This document shows, in pieces, positions 51,235-54,398 of a DNA stretch of 54,398 bases; position 1 is the first letter of the stretch, and the number at the start of each line of letters is the position of its first letter. The DNA is from Chitinophagaceae bacterium (GTDB taxonomy: Bacteria; Bacteroidota; Bacteroidia; Chitinophagales; Chitinophagaceae): positions 1 to 54,398 of the forward strand of contig SAIW01000014.1 in assembly GCA_004028795.1 (NCBI GenBank). The letters are read 5' to 3'. The notes below the pieces were generated by a model. The model made no database searches. It was not told where the DNA came from and saw only the letters and a list, made by a program, of their open reading frames with translations. The translations under genes and the position numbers were made by a program.

Positions 51235-51843
51235 TTAATTTTTATTGCGTTGATGTTTATATTTTTCAATCAGTTTAATGCCTTTGGCTGTTGCCAAACC
51301 ATATAAAAAATTATCTGTTACTTCTTCTAAAACATGCACTGTTTTAGATGCAGCAAACAAATCGTTGCTGAATATCAAAAAAACAGTAGCCATTCTGAAT
51401 CTTGCCAGAATATCTGTATTTATTTCAGGTCTGTATAACCCTTCTTCAACACCTCTGTCTAAGTTCTTTTTTGTTACGGCGTACAGGAATTTGTTTTTAT
51501 GATCAGTCAGTTTTTTAAAAGCAGCAGCATGATATTTTTCCAAATCTTTAAATAAAGACGGGTTCATCACTTTCAATAGCTCTGAAACGGTTTCCATTGC
51601 AAGAAAAATTTCCTGAACAGCGTTCTCAGCTTTTTTCTGTTGCAGTAAACATTTCGATTCATTATCTCGAATTTCTATTCCTATTACACCTTCAACCAAA
51701 GCATCTTTATCGGTATAGTACTGATAAATTGTTTTCTTTGAAACGCCCAACTGGCTTGCAATTTCATCCATACTTACACTTCTGATGCCGTATCTCATAA
51801 ACATCTCATGAGCCTTGTACAATATTCTTTCTTCTATTTCCAT
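51235..51843 (-). CDS. TetR/AcrR family transcriptional repressor of the efflux operon
   Basis: A 202-residue regulator. The HTH is at about 26-46: MDEIASQLGVSKKTIYQYYT, followed by DKDALVEG. The rest is the helical ligand-binding domain. It is the first gene of the tetR-tolC-adaptor-RND operon. A perfect 11-bp dyad overlapping its promoter lies 23 bases before its ATG, so it probably represses itself and the pump until a ligand binds (inference). Confidence 0.92.
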   Translation of the reverse strand: MEIEERILYKAHEMFMRYGIRSVSMDEIASQLGVSKKTIYQYYTDKDALVEGVIGIEIRDNESKCLLQQKKAENAVQEIFLAMETVSELLKVMNPSLFKDLEKYHAAAFKKLTDHKNKFLYAVTKKNLDRGVEEGLYRPEINTDILARFRMATVFLIFSNDLFAASKTVHVLEEVTDNFLYGLATAKGIKLIEKYKHQRNKN

Positions 51844-51859
51844 TTTTGTAAACAGATCG

Positions 51860-51889
51860 CAAAACTATGGAAACTTATTTCGTAGCAAA
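51860..51889 (-). promoter_or_regulatory. Promoter of the efflux operon
   Basis: On the minus strand TTTG (51886-51889) and TAGTTTTG (51860-51867) form a -33/-7 pair with an 18-base spacer. The -7 box fits TAnnTTTG. The start codon at 51843 is 17 bases downstream. Confidence 0.7.
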
Positions 51890-51899
51890 AGTTTCCATA
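51866..51899. promoter_or_regulatory. Probable TetR operator
   Basis: TATGGAAACTT (51866-51876) and AAGTTTCCATA (51889-51899) are perfect inverted repeats separated by 12 bases. The dyad covers the spacer and the upstream edge of the -7 box of the tetR promoter. It also lies 101 bases upstream of the DUF502 gene on the other strand. Confidence 0.75.
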
Positions 51900-51999
51900 A
51901 CAATAAACTATTATTTTACATGAACGGTTTATGGAAGGGATAGACGATTGTAGTGAAAGAATATTGCACAATTATTTGCCTTTTTGTAAACTTTGCACT

Positions 52000-52644
52000 A
52001 TGAACAAGCAAAATGCCCGAACAACACTGAAAGAAATTCTCAAAAACCTGCTTAAACTTTTTCTGCAAGGCTTGGTTGTATTGGCTCCTATCGGTATTAC
52101 GATTTGGGTGGTACTTTCACTTTTTCATTTAATTGACGGTATTCTGCCCAATATTGTTCATACGCTTTTGCCCGATCTTGCTAAAAAAGATGATACGGGT
52201 GCTATTGAAAAAATTCCCGGGTTAGGGTTTATAGTTGTTGTATTGCTGGTATTGCTGGTTGGTTGGGTGTCTTCTTCTTTTATTGTAAAAAGATTGGTTG
52301 ATATATTAGATAAAGTGTTGGAAAATACACCGGGTATTAAATTTATTTATTCATCTGTAAAAGACTTTTTAGAAGCTTTTGCTGGCAATAAAAAGAAGTT
52401 TGATAAACCCGTATTGGTTAATGTTGATGGAAACGATGTTTGGAGAATTGGTTTTATTACAGGAGTTGATGCAGCAGAATTTAATATGAAAGAGCATGTT
52501 GTGGTATATGTACCTCACTCATATGCCATAAGTGGTATTACTTATTTTGTTCCGAATGAGAAAGTAAAAATATTACATAATATTTCTGCGGCTGATGCTA
52601 TGAAGTTTGCGGTAACAGGCGGTGTTACAGATGTAGGAGAATAA
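52000..52644 (+). CDS. DUF502 family membrane protein
   Basis: A 214-residue protein from ATG 52000 (MNKQNARTTLK). The frame opens 69 bases earlier but that part is not family-like. Two membrane helices (about 23-47; 78-101) flank an extracytoplasmic loop, then a cytoplasmic C-terminal domain with TPGIKFIYSSVKDFLEAFAG and VVVYVPHSYAISGITYFVPN. This is the DUF502 (LIKE COV in plants) pattern; the function in bacteria is unknown. It is divergent from tetR and 80 bases before serC. Confidence 0.87.
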   Translation: MNKQNARTTLKEILKNLLKLFLQGLVVLAPIGITIWVVLSLFHLIDGILPNIVHTLLPDLAKKDDTGAIEKIPGLGFIVVVLLVLLVGWVSSSFIVKRLVDILDKVLENTPGIKFIYSSVKDFLEAFAGNKKKFDKPVLVNVDGNDVWRIGFITGVDAAEFNMKEHVVVYVPHSYAISGITYFVPNEKVKILHNISAADAMKFAVTGGVTDVGE

Positions 52645-52724
52645 GACATGTCTTTTTATATTGAAGCTAACAATCATTATTTTCAATTCAGTTATCTTGC
52701 AGGCATTATCAAACAATGTAATCT

Positions 52725-53792
52725 GTGGTTCACAATTTTAATTCCGGCCCATCTGTTTTACCGCAACAGGTTTTGCAACAGGCATCTGAAGCCATCATTA
52801 ATTTTAATAATATAGGTTTATCTATTCTTGAAATTGGTCACCGTACCAATTGGTTTATAGATGTAATGGAAGAAGCCAGAAATTCAGTTAAAGAATTAAT
52901 GCAGTTAACTGATGAATATGAAGTATTGTTTTTGCATGGCGGAGCAACAACACAATTCATGCAAATACCAATGAATTTATTAGACACGCATGAAACCGCA
53001 GCTTATTGCGATAACGGCATCTGGGGAAATAAAGCCATTAAAGAGGCACAATTATTCGGTAATGTAAATGTTATTGCTTCTTCAAAAGATAAAAATCATA
53101 CTTACATTAATCAAAATATTACTGTACCGGAAAGCAGTAAGTATCTGCACATAACAACCAATAACACTGTTGAAGGAACACAATGGCATTCATTTCCGCA
53201 AACGAATGTTCCTATCGTAGCAGACATGAGCAGTGACATTTTCAGCAGGCAACTAAATTTTAATCAGTTCTCATTAATTTATGCAGGTGCTCAAAAAAAT
53301 ATGGGAGCTGCGGGTGTAAACTTATTGGTTATAAAGAAAAGTTTATTGGGAACAATTAAAAGACCCATCTCACCAATAATGGATTATCAAAAACATATTG
53401 ATGCTAATTCATTATTAAATACTCCGCCTGTTTTTGCTGTGTATGTAGCCATGCTTACCCTTCGCTGGATTAAACAGGAAGGTGGTTTAACTGTTATGGA
53501 AAAAAGAGCAGAAGAAAAAGCTAATCTTTTATATTCAACAATAGATTCATTACCCTTATTTGAATGTTATGTTGAAAAAGAAAGCAGAAGTAAAATGAAT
53601 GCCGTATTTTTTATTAAAGATGAAGCATTACAAAATGAATTTTTAAATGAATGTAAAGCCAATAATATGGTAGGTGTAAAAGGCTATCGTACAGTTGGCG
53701 GAATAAGAGTTAGTATGTATAATGCTTTAGCAATGGAAAGTGTAAAAGCATTTTGTGATTTAGCAAAAGATTTTAATAATAGAAAAGGATAA
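52725..53792 (+). CDS. serC: Phosphoserine aminotransferase
   Basis: A 355-residue PLP enzyme that makes 3-phosphoserine from 3-phosphohydroxypyruvate with glutamate. The start is GTG at 52725 (VVHNFNSGPSVLP); no ATG precedes the conserved NFNSGP. Markers are SILEIGHRTNWF, FLHGGATTQFMQIP, DMSSDIFSRQ and the PLP lysine K191 in YAGAQKNMG. The C-terminal RVSMYNALAM fits the family. DUF1015 follows by 14 bases, as is frequent in Bacteroidota serine operons. Confidence 0.95.
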   Translation: MVHNFNSGPSVLPQQVLQQASEAIINFNNIGLSILEIGHRTNWFIDVMEEARNSVKELMQLTDEYEVLFLHGGATTQFMQIPMNLLDTHETAAYCDNGIWGNKAIKEAQLFGNVNVIASSKDKNHTYINQNITVPESSKYLHITTNNTVEGTQWHSFPQTNVPIVADMSSDIFSRQLNFNQFSLIYAGAQKNMGAAGVNLLVIKKSLLGTIKRPISPIMDYQKHIDANSLLNTPPVFAVYVAMLTLRWIKQEGGLTVMEKRAEEKANLLYSTIDSLPLFECYVEKESRSKMNAVFFIKDEALQNEFLNECKANNMVGVKGYRTVGGIRVSMYNALAMESVKAFCDLAKDFNNRKG

Positions 53793-53806
53793 CTGCTGAT
53801 TTAAGT

Positions 53807-54398
53807 ATGAGTATAATAAAACCATTTAAAGCCCTTAGACCACAACCTAAATTTGCAAAAGAAGTGGCTAGTCCGCCGTATGATGTATTGAATAGTGCCG
53901 AAGCAAAAATTCTTACACAAGGCAACCCGCATTCTTTTCTGCATGTAACTAAAAGCGAAATAGATTTAAAAGATACTGTTGATATTCATGCACAGGAAGT
54001 ATATAATCAGGCAAAAGAAAACCTGGCAGCATTCATAAAAAGAGAAGTATTATTTATTGAAGGAAAAGAGTGCTATTATATTTATCAGTTAATTATGAAT
54101 GGCAAAAGCCAAACAGGTTTGGTTTGTGTAAGCAGTGTTGATGATTATGAGAATGATGTAATTAAAAAGCATGAGTTTACAAGACCTGAAAAAGAGCAGG
54201 ACAGAATTAACCATATTAAAACAACAGGAGCACAAACCGGTAATGTTTTTTTAGCTTACAGAAACGTAGCAGCTATTGATACATTAATTGAAAAATGGAA
54301 AACCAACAGAAGCCCTGTTTATGATTTTATTGCCGATGATGATATTCAACATACTGTTTGGGCAGTAAGTGATACAGATACCATTAACCAGATTACAC
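53807..54398 (+). CDS. DUF1015 family protein, C-terminus cut by window edge
   Basis: The frame from ATG 53807 is open to the window end (197 codons). IIKPFKALRPQPKFAKEVAS with PPYDVLNS is the N-terminal mark of DUF1015; HEFTRPEKEQDRINHIKTTG and a T-G-N-V-F-LAY stretch follow. Family members are around 400 residues, so about half is missing. The function is not established; linkage with serC and often serA suggests serine metabolism (inference). It is almost certainly co-transcribed with serC. Confidence 0.88.
   Translation, partial: MSIIKPFKALRPQPKFAKEVASPPYDVLNSAEAKILTQGNPHSFLHVTKSEIDLKDTVDIHAQEVYNQAKENLAAFIKREVLFIEGKECYYIYQLIMNGKSQTGLVCVSSVDDYENDVIKKHEFTRPEKEQDRINHIKTTGAQTGNVFLAYRNVAAIDTLIEKWKTNRSPVYDFIADDDIQHTVWAVSDTDTINQIT

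Overview
The window is AT-rich chromosomal DNA from a member of the Bacteroidota, most likely Chitinophagaceae or a close relative. The evidence is: a gliding-motility-type (T9SS type B) C-terminal domain protein; a broken gene with a T9SS type A-like C-terminal domain; several -7 boxes of the form TAnnTTTG; tRNA genes without encoded CCA; a GH78 rhamnosidase; and DUF2304, DUF1015 and GxxExxY genes. The genus cannot be fixed from the sequence alone. Two tRNA genes are present (a CAT tRNA on the minus strand and tRNA-Asn on the plus strand). I see no rRNA, CRISPR array, phage or transposase.

Layout. 1-1.26 kb: a partial collagen-like surface protein and, upstream of it in the same direction, a T9SS-type secreted protein gene broken by one in-frame TGA. 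1.5-6.75 kb: a glycan or protein-glycosylation cluster (small DMT/SMR-like transporter, two GT2 glycosyltransferases, a methyltransferase, a TMTC-like GT-C/TPR membrane protein, DUF2304). 6.9-9.9 kb: tRNA(CAT), an outer-membrane barrel protein, hflX, a Rieske protein and tRNA-Asn. 10-20.9 kb: GH78 alpha-L-rhamnosidase, GNAT, MATE exporter, M28 peptidase, a large T9SS adhesin-like protein, gmk, an HSDL2-like SDR and a secreted unknown. 21-30 kb: TolC-family protein, pyrH, aminotransferase, FAH-family enzyme, GxxExxY protein, flavin reductase, sterol desaturase-like enzyme, a membrane unknown, and a MurG-like glycosyltransferase paired with an LpxH-like phosphoesterase. 30-34 kb: DUF1223, S9 peptidase, DUF3820. 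34-44.9 kb: an 11-gene complex I operon, nuoABCD-HIJKLMN, with no nuoEFG, followed by a small unknown gene. 44.9-51.9 kb: a TetR-controlled RND efflux operon. 52-54.4 kb: DUF502, serC and a partial DUF1015 gene.

The most unusual signal is in the repeats. (1) A GC-rich hairpin family of about 30 bp occurs at least eight times in 5 kb, only within the nuo operon. Three copies lie inside the coding sequences of nuoB, nuoD and nuoL, each at codon 13-14, in the same orientation and reading frame, adding 10-11 residues. Several intergenic copies begin on the last base or bases of the preceding stop codon. (2) The PD-(D/E)XK-like GxxExxY gene is bounded by inverted copies of a second repeat family (ACCGCAGAG...GTTTCGCTGAG), whose relatives without a gene occur elsewhere in the window. 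This resembles the relationship between REP sequences and their mobilising enzyme. (3) An 86-bp imperfect palindrome occurs twice, just upstream of nuoC and nuoM, and supplies alternative in-frame start codons to nuoC. (4) A 23-bp exact repeat lies upstream of two unrelated genes.

Regulation visible in the sequence includes a perfect 11-bp dyad overlapping a Bacteroidota promoter in front of the tetR gene of the efflux operon, and several intrinsic-terminator hairpins. Apart from the stretches described individually, no gap longer than about 280 bases lacks a gene. The longer ones (1257-1527 and 13441-13715) are AT-rich and hold nothing I can name.
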